Shown piece by piece: positions 13,070 through 24,579 of a stretch of 64,000 nt of DNA. The position numbers were made by a program, and so were the translations under genes. The stretch is taken from positions 73,648,868 through 73,712,867 of the forward strand of contig OY282607.1 of assembly GCA_958298945.1 (NCBI GenBank), in the 5' to 3' direction. The notes beneath the pieces were generated by a model that was given only the letters and a program-made list of their open reading frames with translations, ran no database searches and was not told the origin of the DNA. The first letter of the stretch is position 1; each line of letters starts with the position of its first letter. The stretch is from Atherix ibis. Taxonomy: Eukaryota; Arthropoda; Insecta; Diptera; Athericidae.

Positions 13070-13973
13070 GAGTTTTCCAATAAGAGTAATATGATTTCTA
13101 AGTGACGTTTCGGCCATTTGTAATAAGTCATGATCTGTCTTTTTTTTTCATTGTATTCAGTCATGTTTACAATTTCATCATGGCGAGATGTGCGTAAGAA
13201 CAACGTTTACAAATTATTCAATTTTATTATCAAAATAATCGTTCTCCAATTGCAACTTTTCGTGCGCTCACTTTCATCTGAGTGGTGCGGTAAATAAATA
13301 AAACTGTCGATTCTGGTGCGAAAAAAATCCATAAATTATTCATGAACACCCATTACATTCACCTAAATTGCCAGTTTGGTGTGGTTTTTGATCTGGTGGA
13401 ATCTTCGGTCCATACTTCTTTCGAAATGAAGCTGGTAACACCGTTATTGTCAATGGAGAGCAGTATAGACCGATGATAACCAACTTTTTATGGACGAAAT
13501 AAGAAGAAGTTGATCTTGGCAACATCTGGTTCTAACAAGACGGGGCTACGTGCCACATAGCACGTGCAACAACCGAATTATTGTGAGAAAAGTTTGGAGA
13601 TTCGATTATTTCAAGAAATTGTGACATTGAATAGCCTCCAAGAAGTTGTGATTTAACACCATTAGACTATTTCTTGTGGGGTTATTTAAAGTCATTCGTC
13701 TTTAACAATAAACCAGACTCTCTGCAAGCTTAAGAAGTCAATATTGAACGTGCTATTCATGACATTTCACTTGATTTAGTGGAAAAAGTGCTCGAAAATT
13801 GGGTTCATCGAATTCGTTCCTGCAAAAGAAGTCGTGGAGGCCATTTGAATGACATTTTATTCAGAACTTAATTGTATCGATTGTACTTCACTTTAAATAA
13901 AAAACATTTGAATTTCCTTAATAAGTAGTCTGTTTTTTTTTAAAGAAATCATATCACTCTTTTTGGAAAATCC
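13070..13973 (+). mobile_element. internally deleted DD41D (rosa-like) mariner, copy 1
   Basis: The left end reads GAGTTTTCCAATAAGAGT and the right end, reversed, GGATTTTCCAAAAAGAGT, followed by ATATGATTTCT on both sides. This matches the TIRs of copy 2 at 17998-18850. An N-terminal helix-turn-helix piece (EQRLQIIQFYYQNNRS) is read near 13195-13250. It is followed abruptly at about 13290 by the catalytic half: QNCRFW, then NIWF*QDGATCH, then RSCDLTPLDYFLWGYLKS. Several codons are now stops. The spacing from QQD to the last PLD is 41 residues, the DD41D signature. Only the right flank has a clear TA. Confidence 0.85.
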
Positions 13974-14106
13974 TATATTTAAATATTTAGAATTTTGTAA
14001 AATAATTTTCGTAACTATGACTTCACATAAATATACGAGTATCTCCAAATTATATATTTATATACTCGTACATTTACTTTATACAAATATACACGTATAA
14101 TACAAT

Positions 14107-14646
14107 CGTAGCATGGCGTCGTCCTTTCATGTGGCTCTTCAGTTTCGGGAACAAGAAAAAGTCACAGACGGCCAGATCTGGGGAATACGGTGGCTTCGGC
14201 ATTATAAGTGTGTTGTTTTTGGCCAAAAATTCGCGCACAAGCAACGATGCGTGAGCAGGGTCGTTATCATGGTGCAAAAGCCAATTTTTGTTCTTCCACA
14301 AAACCGGGCGTTTCTGGCGGATTGGTTAGCGCAACTTGCGAATAACTTACAGGTAATATTCCTTATTGACCGTTCTATCCTGTGGCAAAAACTCATGATC
14401 CACCACGCCCCTGCAATCGCAGAAAACTGTAAGCAAAACCTTCACATTCGACCGAACTTGGCGCGCTTTTTTCGGTCTTGGCTTGTGCAGCAGCACATTG
14501 GGACCGTGCAATTAATTTTGTTTTTCACAGAAAATTTGATACAGATTCTTTGATCCATTTTTTGGAATTGGCAAAAATCGAAAACGAGCCAAAACACGTG
14601 CAAGCCAAGCATCAGTCAAAAATTAACACTTTTTGAACAGACCTCA
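14107..14646 (-). mobile_element. fragment of a DD34D mariner
   Basis: On the minus strand 14301-14074 encodes the catalytic core: WKNKNWLLHHDND, VREFLAKNNT, PPYSPDLAVCDFFLF. The two Asp are 34 residues apart, as in DD34D mariners. Upstream, further transposase sequence (14301-14560) is out of frame. The right end (CTTTTTGAACAGACCT, to about 14646) matches the TIR of the copy at 33393-34302. The left TIR and the C-terminal codons are missing, because the sequence breaks off at about 14107 into unrelated DNA. Confidence 0.88.
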
Positions 14647-14649
14647 TAT

Positions 14650-17234
14650 ATATATGTATATTAAGGACAAAATATTTAATTAAAAAATATCTATTTTAAA
14701 GTAATAACTCAGTCCTTGAAATCTGTGCAAATATAAATTAATTAGAAGTCGTGAATAAACACATTTTTATGTTAATTTGATATTATTAATAATGCCATTG
14801 AACAATTTCTAACAAAATGATTAATTTCGTTTTAATACATACTCATAATATACATTAGATTCAGGTTACTATGGCAAATACTTATTAATTTTCCTATTTA
14901 TTAGTGGATAAAGTCGCATTCACTTTAACATATTTTAATGAAATTAATTCAGTTTAATATTTGAAATATATGAAATATCCAACATTTAAATTATTTGTTT
15001 ACTATGCCACCCGTCATTATAACAAATTTAAAATTATTTATAAGAATTAGATAAGTTTTTTTTAATAAAAAAGTAATTGCCAAACTTTTTTCATTTCCAT
15101 GATATGAATACAAAATTTTAATTTTAAAAAAATAATTCACCAACAAGGAGCATGATAAAAAATAAACATATTAAACCATGTAAATGAAGCTCTTTAATCC
15201 TGTCAAATATTAATTATTTCTAAAAATAATAAAATCATTTCCAGTTTTTAAGTTTTTCTCTCCCAAAAAAAATTAAGTATTTTTCAATGTAAAAGTCGTT
15301 GTGGATGATGGCTTTTAGCAAAATAATTAATTTTGATTTATGTAAAATTCTAAACTTTACAATAACTCAAATATAAAATCATGAGCAGTTGGTTTTTTTT
15401 TATTAATAATACAATGCATATATTAAAAACCATTATGCTTACTAGTATACTGTAAAAGAGTTTTTATAAAATTGTAAATTTGTATATAGTGAGTTGAAAC
15501 AATAAAATAAAAGTTTTACACTTTTCCAATATTTACGGTCTTCAATATTATTTTGATTGACCCAGTTTTACCAAACCCAAATCAATTTTCACTCGTATAT
15601 GACCCAAATATTATATGATCGATTTCATCTACCACTATAATACACTTGAAAACTTGTAAAAGTCTCCCCAGATGATAAGAATATATCGGAATGCACTCAA
15701 TCTGTCTATTTTACAGTCTGTACAATTTACTTTGGAACTAAACTCTTACTTCATGGCAGGTGTCATTCTAGCACAACATTTCCCTAAAACTCCCGGGAGT
15801 GTCATTTTACCACAGACAACATGCCCAACTGAAAAAAACATGATGCATCTGTTATACCAAAATATGCCAATCGACAGATATTTTGTCACTCCTCGTTATG
15901 ATTACACTCTGATAAAAGTTTTCGTAATAAGTATTGTACACAAACAAGTTTCTTCAAAGTTTCCAAGCAGCTTACTCTTTTATATAAATACCAAAATAGT
16001 ATTAAGTGTAGATAATGCAAAATATATACATACTGACATATATGTATGTACATAGTGTAGAACCTATTTTCTAATTAAATCAGTTCGAAATACTTTATCA
16101 CAATGCCTACAAAATTCCTCACTATAGCCTTAATATGTTACATATTATATGTTAACTATTAAGATGAATATGATTCTGAACTAAAAGATGTAGCAGCACA
16201 AATCCTTTATGACTATAATCGATAGTTAGCCTTCCTTTTCACTATACAAATCTGCAAGGAATAATAATTGGATAAGTAAAATTAAAATCGATTACTTAAT
16301 TAAACTAGCCCATTCTAGATTAGTTCTGTTAATAAATCTAACAAAAGATAATAGCAAAACAATTATTATATTTATATTTAAATAATTTGAAAGTTTTTAA
16401 ACTAAGTGTGCACTAAAATAGATTTTATTATTTAGAGGTTTGAAATGCTCACAATTAAAATTTCATATATCAATGTTATTCGAATCCCAACAAAATAAAT
16501 TTTTTTTTTAAGAGTTCAGTACTAAAACCAAAAATTGAATAAAAATTTTATTTCAATTCTCATTACTCTTTACTGAAACATAGTAGATTTTATATATTTT
16601 TCTTACATCCTAACAACAATAATTTATTATAAGAATACTAATAAACAAAATTTCATTAATATAATATCCACGCATATAAACATTTCCGACACCTTATAAG
16701 TATCATTCGTCCTTGAAAACCTTAATAAATAAAATTATATACACTCATAGATGTACATAAGCTTACCAAATATACTATCCAAAATTCTTTGTAGACTCCA
16801 CAGAACCTCTTTCATTGTTTCTGTATTACATGAAGCGCATGAAATCGATACGTTTATAATCGCTAATTAACAGTTAATTACTGGCCAATTTATTTTCTAA
16901 TCTAGCAAAAAAATCGAATGGCGAATCTTAATTACTCATCGCATACATCATTTCTAACAATTATCAATAAATTAATGGCTTTTCATATAGCTTAAAAAAA
17001 AAGAAATAAGGGCGCAACTAACATTTATCTAATAACTTTTTGCTATTTCGGTCATATAAGCTATATATATAATAAAAAATAACTTCTATTAATGTAGTAT
17101 TTGTATTAGTACTTAATTTACTGTAATATACAAATAACTACTCGTAAGATACGAGCATATAATAAAGTTCTATTAGTGCAAGAAAATAATTAATATGTAC
17201 TAAGTCAATTCTTTTTACAGTATTTTTATTATCA
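14650..17234. other. AT-rich noncoding stretch
   Basis: No supported gene. The 127-codon frame at 15672-16055 has mixed composition and an ATG, but no recognisable motif, signal peptide, splice context or repeat homology. I treat it as chance. Confidence 0.5.
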
Positions 17235-17236
17235 TA

Positions 17237-17954
17237 CAAGGTGTGGCAAAAAAGTAATGAATAATAAAATTGTTGCAAGTACAACAATTATTTTATTTTA
17301 ATTCCATCAAAGTTATCCGTTTCAAAGTAGTTCTCTTGGGTAGATATACCATATATCGGCCCAAGATGCAGGAAGGCTTCAACTGGAATACCCTTCAGCT
17401 CCTCGGTTGCAATCCGTTAGAGGTATCGACGGTACCAAGATGACGGTTTTTAATTGTTTTTTTTTTAATGTTTGCTAACAAAAAAAAGGCACACGGAATA
17501 AGATCAGATAAATGGGGGTGATAGAGAACCATAGGCATCCCCTTTTCCGATAAAAAACTCGCTGATAAAAATAGCCGTTTAACAGGTAGCGTGGTCATGG
17601 TGGAGTGTCCAAGTATCTGCAATGTTCAGTCTAAATCGAAAAATTATTTATCTGTACTTATTACTACCTACTTTTTAGCTTTCACTCAATTCATATTTTC
17701 ATCAGTTTTCAATGTCGGAGGGAAGAGGCCTCTCTGAGCGATGTTTTTTTCAAATAGATTCTAGGCTCTCCGAAAATTCTTTATGCCGCCGAAAAACTAA
17801 TGCTCTTGATAAGCAATGTTCTCTATAAAATTGTTGCAATTTTTCATAAGCAAAACTTGTGGATTTTCAAGCATAACACAAACTTTTATAGGACATCTTT
17901 GCTCCGAATTTCACTATTCCATTTTTTGTATCATTACTTTTCTGCCACACCTCG
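17237..17954 (-). mobile_element. deleted mariner with TIRs and TA target site
   Basis: TIRs: CAAGGTGTGGCAAAAAAGTA at 17237 and, reversed from 17954, CGAGGTGTGGCAGAAAAGTA, flanked by TA on both sides (17235-17236, 17955-17956). The 718-bp unit is shorter than a 1.3-kb mariner. Minus-strand coding remains at 17622-17395 read LGHSTMTTLPVK in place of an HHDNAP core, then SDLIPCAFFLL, where the last catalytic Asp appears as Ala after a frameshift-rich stretch. N-terminal remains lie at 17700-17920. It is non-autonomous and decayed. Confidence 0.85.
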
Positions 17955-17997
17955 TATATTATGTGAAAATTGAAAATAACATCCATTGGTATCTATA

Positions 17998-18850
17998 GGG
18001 TTTTCCAAAAGGAGTGATATGATTTCTTTTAAAAAAAACACTTAGAAATTAAGTTCTGAATAAAACGTCATTCAAATGGCCTCCACGACTTCTTTTGTAG
18101 GAACGAATTTAATGAACCCAATTTTCGAGCACTTTTTCCACTAAATCAAGTCGTATGTCATGAATAGCACGGTCAATATTGACTTCTAAAGCTTGAAGAG
18201 AGTCTGGTTTATTGCTAAAGACGAATGACTTTAAATAATCCCACAAGCAATAGTCTAATGGTGTTAAATCACAACTTCTTGGAGGCCATGCAATGTCACA
18301 ATTTCTTGAAATAATCGAATCTCCAAACTTTTCCCGCAATAATTCGGTTGTTGCACGTGCTATGTGGCACGTAGCCCCGTCTTGTTGGAACCAGATATTT
18401 TCAAGATCAACTTCTTCCAATTTCGGCCATAAAAAGTTGGTTATCATCGATCTATACCGCTTTCCATTGACAGTAACGGTGTTACCAGCTTCATTTCGAA
18501 AAAGGTACGGACCGATGATTCCACCAGACCAAAAACCACACTAAACAGTCAATTTAGATGAATGTAATGGGTGTTCCTGAATAATTTGTGGATTTCCTTC
18601 GCACCAGAATCGACAGTTTTGTTTATTTATGGCACCACTCAGATGAAAGTGAACGCACGAAAAGTTGCAATTGGAGAACGATTATTTTGATAATAAAATT
18701 GAATAATTTGTAAACGTTGTTCTTACTTCTTTCTCTTTATGATGAAATTGTAAACATGATTGAATACAATGAAAAAAAAAGACAGATCATGACTTATTAC
18801 AAATGGCCGAAACGTTACTTAGAAATCATATCACTCTTATTGGAAAACCC
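17998..18850 (-). mobile_element. internally deleted DD41D (rosa-like) mariner, copy 2
   Basis: TIRs of about 30 bp, two mismatches: GGGTTTTCCAAAAGGAGTGA at 17998, mirrored to 18850, with TA on both sides (17996-17997, 18851-18852). The minus strand encodes a long open catalytic half (18447-18109, extending upstream in frame to about 18580): WFQQDGATCH, then RSCDLTPLDYCLWDYLKS, then LVEKVLENWVH. The two Asp are 41 residues apart. The N-terminal helix-turn-helix piece (18740-18670) joins the catalytic half at the same point as in copy 1, so the middle of the gene, including the first catalytic Asp, is absent. Confidence 0.92.
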
Positions 18851-18852
18851 TA

Positions 18853-21180
18853 TATTTACTTAACTTAGATGAAATTTTTATTACTTATAACGTAACTGTG
18901 CTGAAATTATAAACCAACTTCAAATAATAAGATACTCTTTAAGTTTTACAAATAGCTTCTTATGACTTGAAAGCTCTTCGGCATTGCCTGATGTGACGAA
19001 AAGACAAGCATGACCCGTATACTCTTAGTATAAATTCAGAGGTCAATGATCTTCATTTATAGAATTAGGTAAGGAGTCAATAATATTGTTAAATATGCAC
19101 CTAGTATTACAATAGAGTAAATGGTGTTAATGCGATCTTTGTTGTATGAGAAATTAGTGAATTTTATTTGGAAGTTCCTTCAGCGGACGCCGTTCTTGAT
19201 TTTTTTGTATGGCTTAGAGATTCTGCGATCATAGTTTTTTATGTCCTTACAATTTATTCAGAATATATTAAACTTAATCTGTACTTACATTTATCTAGCA
19301 CTGAACAATGTATCAATAAACGTAGTAGGTCAATGACGTAGGTTTTTTCTAATAACCAGTTGTGTGAGAGATCATTCAAGTTTATTTGTTATTCCTAAAG
19401 TTACGTGGAATTGGTTTATTTTTAAATATGATTATATGGAGAGATAACTTAACTTAGTATATATATTGGGAATATTGGACGATATATCATATATCAATAA
19501 GGTTAATTTGTATTTCCAAATACTAGTCAATCCAAATTCCGAGACACATTTGTGCTTTGAGTTTGGGAAATAGTTTTCAGTAAAATAGTTTGTTGGTTAT
19601 TTTCTATTGAATTATCAATTGTATTATTTTTTATAAAATTTTTACTATAAATAAAACTATTTTGTTAAAAAAAAATACGTTAATTTTTATAATAATTTTC
19701 CATTAAATTCACAGAGGAATCTTTAAATTTAAAATAAGAAATATTATCCTTTAAATTTCTAGAACAGTAAATTTAACCATTACTGTATCTAAATTATTTT
19801 TTCAACATAATTCTAATGATTCACTTCCGCGCTATTCACGTAAAATATATATGCATATACAATCTATTTAATGATATCATTAATTCTTTCCATTTTTACC
19901 TTTTTATCGCAAAAAATAAAATGTAACTGATGGAAATTTAAAGAAAATATTATATAGAGGAAAAATACGATTATTTTGTACTTTTTTCGATTTTTTTTTT
20001 CACCTTCATATTATGTATTGTACATTAGCGTATTTTCCATAATTAAAAAGGCATAAAAATTTCCATTATATAGAACATAAATGTCGGAACATAATGATGA
20101 TAACTTCAACATTTAATTTCTATTGTTAGTAATTTATTTATGTTCTTATATTACTTTTAAAGGATATTTAGTTTTTTGCTGTCTTCTTATACTAAATATG
20201 CATTATCATTTTATCATAATTTGTTTAAAATTATATTTATATGGCAGTGTATCTTAAATGTCAGTAAATTAGTGCCATAGATTTTCAAAATAATTAAATG
20301 TCAGTAAGAAAAAAAAGTTTTAATGCTAATTATGTTATTGTCAATTTTTATAATTTATTATTAATAATTTTAAATATAATGTATCTTTTATAATTAATAT
20401 TATGCTATATAATTAAATTATTGTACAAATTGTCTGTATTATACAAGATATTACACAAATGTCAATGGAATAAATATGTTATCAAATTCTGTTCAGTTTT
20501 TTTCAGATTTATTTTACTTTAAATCAACATAATTTTTTGGGTTTCATTAAATTCATTCAAATATATAATAGTTTTAATTCGTTTGTTAAAATATTTTCAA
20601 ATATGAAAAGAAAAATATTTGAAGTCAAAACTTTTATTCCTATTTATAAGAAAAAATTCTACAATTTTAAATAACCCTACCTTTGTATATAAAATTAAAT
20701 CATATATTTAAATGAAAACATATTTTATTCTAAAAAATAAAACAAATTATTTTCGAGTTTATTATAACTGAAATTAAAACAAAAATCATTATCACATTTA
20801 TAAATATAGTTGAGGAAGTATTTTTTTATATAATAATTAAATTAGCAAACTTAATAGATGTATATTAAAAATGTACTTAAAATTTTATTAAGACGGTAGT
20901 TGAAAATGAATATAAACTTAAAAATTACGTTTTAAAATAATTAGCAATAACTATGTAAACATATTCCTTTCTATTATTAAAATTTAATAGAGCATTGAAA
21001 CTATGGATAAATGTTGTTCAGAAAAGGTTAATCCGTAATATTCTGGTTAATGTATAACTTTTATTAACCAACATGAAAACTTAGAGTTAATTAAAAGTAC
21101 TTAGAATTAATTAGAAACTATTATTCGAAAATATTCATTAATACAATCATACAATATGCAATATTTTTGTTTGTTTCAAC
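18853..21180. other. AT-rich noncoding stretch
   Basis: Probably the last intron of the plus-strand gene ending at 22327, because a splice acceptor follows at 21427-21428. No other exon could be recognised. Confidence 0.45.
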
Positions 21181-21249
21181 ATTGTAAAATAAAATATCTA
21201 TACTAAATTGTAAAAAATACAATTTAGTATAGATATTTTATTTTACAAT
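21181..21249. repeat. perfect 32-bp-arm hairpin
   Basis: Arms 21181-21212 and 21218-21249 are exact reverse complements around a 5-A loop (core ATCTATACTAAATTGTA). It lies 180 bp upstream of the splice acceptor of the polyQ exon, so it would be in the intron of that pre-mRNA and could fold there. Confidence 0.95.
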
Positions 21250-21428
21250 AATATTCAAAAAGAGTCGTATTTTTCTTATCATTCAAATTACTATACGAGT
21301 AATTTGATATTTATTATAATAAAAAATGGAAATTTTCCGTCATATTTTTTATAATTCAAGCATGAAACTTTTAAAATTTTAACCATAGAAGGAAAAACTA
21401 ATATAAATATTTTCAACTTTTTTTATAG

Positions 21429-21460
21429 GCATTACTGTACAACAACCACAGCAACAGCAA

Positions 21461-21501
<41 letters not shown>

Positions 21502-22327
21502 GAAGCAACAAAAGCATTCGACGGATTCAAACTTTTCTACACTACCGGGACGACACAAAACTGAGCATAGTATTGAATATCAACCCGATTTACTACCGTA
21601 CATTCCGCAATCAATTTCCTTTAATAGCTCCAATCTCTATAGTTATGCTGTAAATCAGCCAAAGTCATATCATAATGAACACCGGTCGCAAAATTCCGAC
21701 CAACAACAACGAATACAGACTCATCGAAGTGAGCAGGAGCTGCCACTTCGTGCACATCAGAATCAGCATTCTCTTGAACAAGAAGGTCAAAGTTACGAGC
21801 TACAAAGTCATTGTCAACAAGAATCTCCAGCACAATCACAATCGCAGCAGCATAAAGAATGGCGAGATCATCAGTATAAGGGTAGAAATGAACACGATAA
21901 CGAAGACCTACTTGATGACCTACGATATGGTAATAATTTTCGAAGGAGCAAATATGGTCCAACACCGCACGGTGCAGACTACTTGCATTATGGCATCATT
22001 AGTTTGACACCCGGAAAGACATCAACTACCCCCGGAAGTTCACACAGCATCCTCGATGGTGGCTCGTCATCTTTGATAAATGCACCACCAATTCCGCCAC
22101 CAAGAAAACACTCAATACAATTGTCGCCTTCCTCACCGCCACCGTCGCCACAACCAACATCCGCGCCAACCACATCATTAGGATTAGGAATGGAGTTGAA
22201 ACAGTTTGATGGGACATCGCTTGAGCCAATTGATGATACCCACAATTTTCCTCGACAATCGATAGTTAGAGCTTCGCCCTCATTGAATTTCCTATCCAAT
22301 TATTATCAAAGGAGAGAATTACTGTGA
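21429..22327 (+). CDS. last coding exon of an unidentified gene (polyQ, proline-rich tail)
   Basis: A T-rich tract and TAG (to 21428) precede an open frame of about 297 codons that starts in phase 2 (GC, then ATT ACT GTA) and ends at TGA 22325-22327. There is no start codon of its own, so this is a terminal exon whose upstream exons are elsewhere. It begins with about 20 glutamines, mixed CAA/CAG with one Lys, from 21440 to 21511. Next is a Gln/His/Ser/Glu-rich low-complexity region with EYQPDLLPYIPQS. Then comes a Ser/Thr/Pro region with LTPGKTSTTPGSSHS, an APPIPPPRKHS motif that looks like an SH3 or WW ligand, and LSPSSPPPSPQPTS. It ends in IVRASPSLNFLSNYYQRREL. The region is clearly less AT-rich than its flanks. 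I do not recognise the gene. A cytoplasmic adaptor or signalling protein tail is possible but unproven. Confidence 0.75.
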
Positions 22328-23990
22328 TAGAAAGAAAATATATAATACATTTAATGATACTCTAGGAAAAAGAAAGATAAACTAGAAGAATATTATAACA
22401 ATGTCATAATATTTTTTTTTTTAAACTGAACCTATACTACTCTAATAAAGGCAACAACTATCGATCCAACTCGGTGGTGTTTTTATTGATGTATGTAGGT
22501 CAGGATGTCAGTTCCCATAATGGCGATGATGTCAACGACGTATCTTTAAATATCATTTGTAGCAGCAAAAGTGTTGGTAATATTAATGGTGTTGGTGACA
22601 ACAGCGGTGTAGATAGATATGAAAACCGTATAAATGTCAAGGATGAGTCTTCTGGTAGAAAATACCGGAAAATCGTACACAAATTTCATAAAAGTGAACA
22701 AAGAGAACAACGTTAGGGAGCTCAGAAAATTTTTATGCTATGACAGTGATTATGCTTGATTGGGATTTGCATGTAAAAATGCTCCGAAGGTACAGCATAA
22801 AAAAAAGAAAAAAAAATACGAAATATAAAAAATACTATTGTTTTAGCCTTTTAGAAGCATACTAGACCGAATCTTAATACCTTAAGGATAGGTCATGTCC
22901 ATAGTATTCGAATGGTTTGAAGGCGATTGACTTTCTGATCGTGTACAAGAAGAAAATTATTAACATTTTACTCTTGATTGGCTTTCTTCTTTTTGATTTC
23001 CGTTATCCTACTTTTCTTCTTCAATTATTATTTTCATTTTTTGATTCAGTATCAACGAAAAATCTTTACATCGACCAACCGGCAAGAATTCTATAAGAAG
23101 CCCACAAGATTCTATTAAGATTGTGGTCTATCGTTTTTTCCCCTGCCACAAAATTTCCATCCTTTTTGTTTTATTATCACTTCTTTTATGTAGTAATCCA
23201 ATGTCATAAGTTGTACCATCAATACAAATTGATCGAAATAAATTGGTAAAACGATATCCAATGAGATTTTGTCCTTTTAGAGAGGATAATATCTGTCCAC
23301 GATATTTTTTGCTTACATTATCTTATTTTATACATTCTTTTCACCAAAAATTTCTACATTTTTGTATAAATGTTCTAGGTCGATGTATAATAACTGACAA
23401 GTAATGATAAAATCAAATGATGGTATTGCGTGTATTGAGTTAGAAGAAAATTTTTGAAAATCGACTTTTTTAACATAAAATATTTTCAATTTCTTTTTCA
23501 TATATATTGCTAAATAATTTAATTCTTTATTTTTGAATTAATTTTTTCTTTAGGGAAATATCATATTGTATATGTAAAATATCAAAAAATTTAATATAAA
23601 TACAAAATATGAAAAATAATTTGTATGCAAATTAAAACAATACGAATACTGCAGTTCTTATTATTTAAAAATATTTAGCTATCAGGATACAGAAGCCTTA
23701 TGTTAACTACCTAAAGTCATAACATATAAAAGAAAAATGACAAATTTTAATACAATTATATTATTTATTTACAATTAATATTCCTAGATAAACATTTTAA
23801 CCAACTACAAAAATTTAGCTATAAAATAAATACAGGCAAATTATAAACAAATATTTCTGACATTTTGAGATTTTAAAATTGCACCAAAAATTCTGATAAT
23901 TTTCATTAATTTAATATGTAAATTATAATGGTTTTTTCATTAATGGCACTCGATCTTTAAATTTAGATTATTTAATACCATTATTTTTTT
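22328..23990. other. 3' untranslated and intergenic DNA
   Basis: Directly after the stop of the polyQ exon. The 80-codon frame 22474-22716 (Ser/Gly/Asp/Asn-rich) follows two closely spaced stops and lacks any motif. Its GC content resembles the exon, so it may be 3' UTR or decayed coding DNA. No further feature is supported. Confidence 0.45.
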
Positions 23991-23994
23991 AGAA

Positions 23995-24575
23995 TAACAT
24001 CGTCCAAATAGTCTCCATGGCTTCGTCTGCCGGAGATAATCCGAGAAGCCCAATTTTTGATGACTCTTCCGCTTAAACCGGACTGAATCTCACCGATGGC
24101 TTGAATGATGTTGTTTTGCAGCTCGAAATATATTATCAGTTTATGTTTCATATACCATAGACTTAACGTAGGCCAATAGAATTTAATCTAATGGTGGTAA
24201 ATCGCACGATCTTGGTTGTCAGCTGAAATCAGCATGTCCGGAAATAGCTAATCGTGTAATAAGTTTCAATATTTCAAATACTATTTGGCAAGTCGCATCG
24301 TTTTGTAGATGACGATCAGACATCGTATCATTGAACCCAAAATTAACACAATTTCCAAAGACAAAAATCTGCACCAGATAGTAAGTTTTTCTGGATGCAA
24401 AGGAAGCTCCTGGAACTGTTATGGTTGCATTTCATCCCAGATATAACAATATTATTTGCTTTCGTAGGCATTCAGCGAAAAATGAGCTTCGTCGCTGAAG
24501 ATGATTTTTCTCCAAAACTGGGATTTTGGAAGATTTCACTATCTCGACGACGTCATGCTTAAATGGCGGCTATAG
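23995..24575 (-). mobile_element. decayed DD41D-like mariner, different subfamily
   Basis: Read on the minus strand with several stops: a KIIFSDEAHFSLNAYESKQY piece holding the first catalytic Asp region, an LQNDATCQIV piece equivalent to the QQDGATCH core, and QPRSCDLPPLD near 24205-24245. Then come KLIIYFELQNN, AIGEIQ and RVIKNWASRIISGRRSHGDY at the C-terminus. The last motif parallels the C-terminus of the 13-kb and 18-kb copies, but the sequence is too diverged to be the same family. TIRs were not found. Confidence 0.7.
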
Positions 24576-24579
24576 TAAT

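Noticed and set aside
15672..16055. 127-codon plus-strand open frame as a gene
   Set aside because: No domain, motif, splice context or compositional shift that supports coding. Frames of this size occur by chance over 64 kb.
21621..22299. Minus-strand frames opposite the polyQ exon
   Set aside because: Mirror frames of the GC-richer coding exon. The plus frame has the splice acceptor, polyQ and proline motifs.
22474..22716. 80-codon frame after the polyQ exon as a separate gene
   Set aside because: Starts just after the stop of a terminal exon, has no recognisable motif, and is better explained as 3' UTR or decayed coding DNA.
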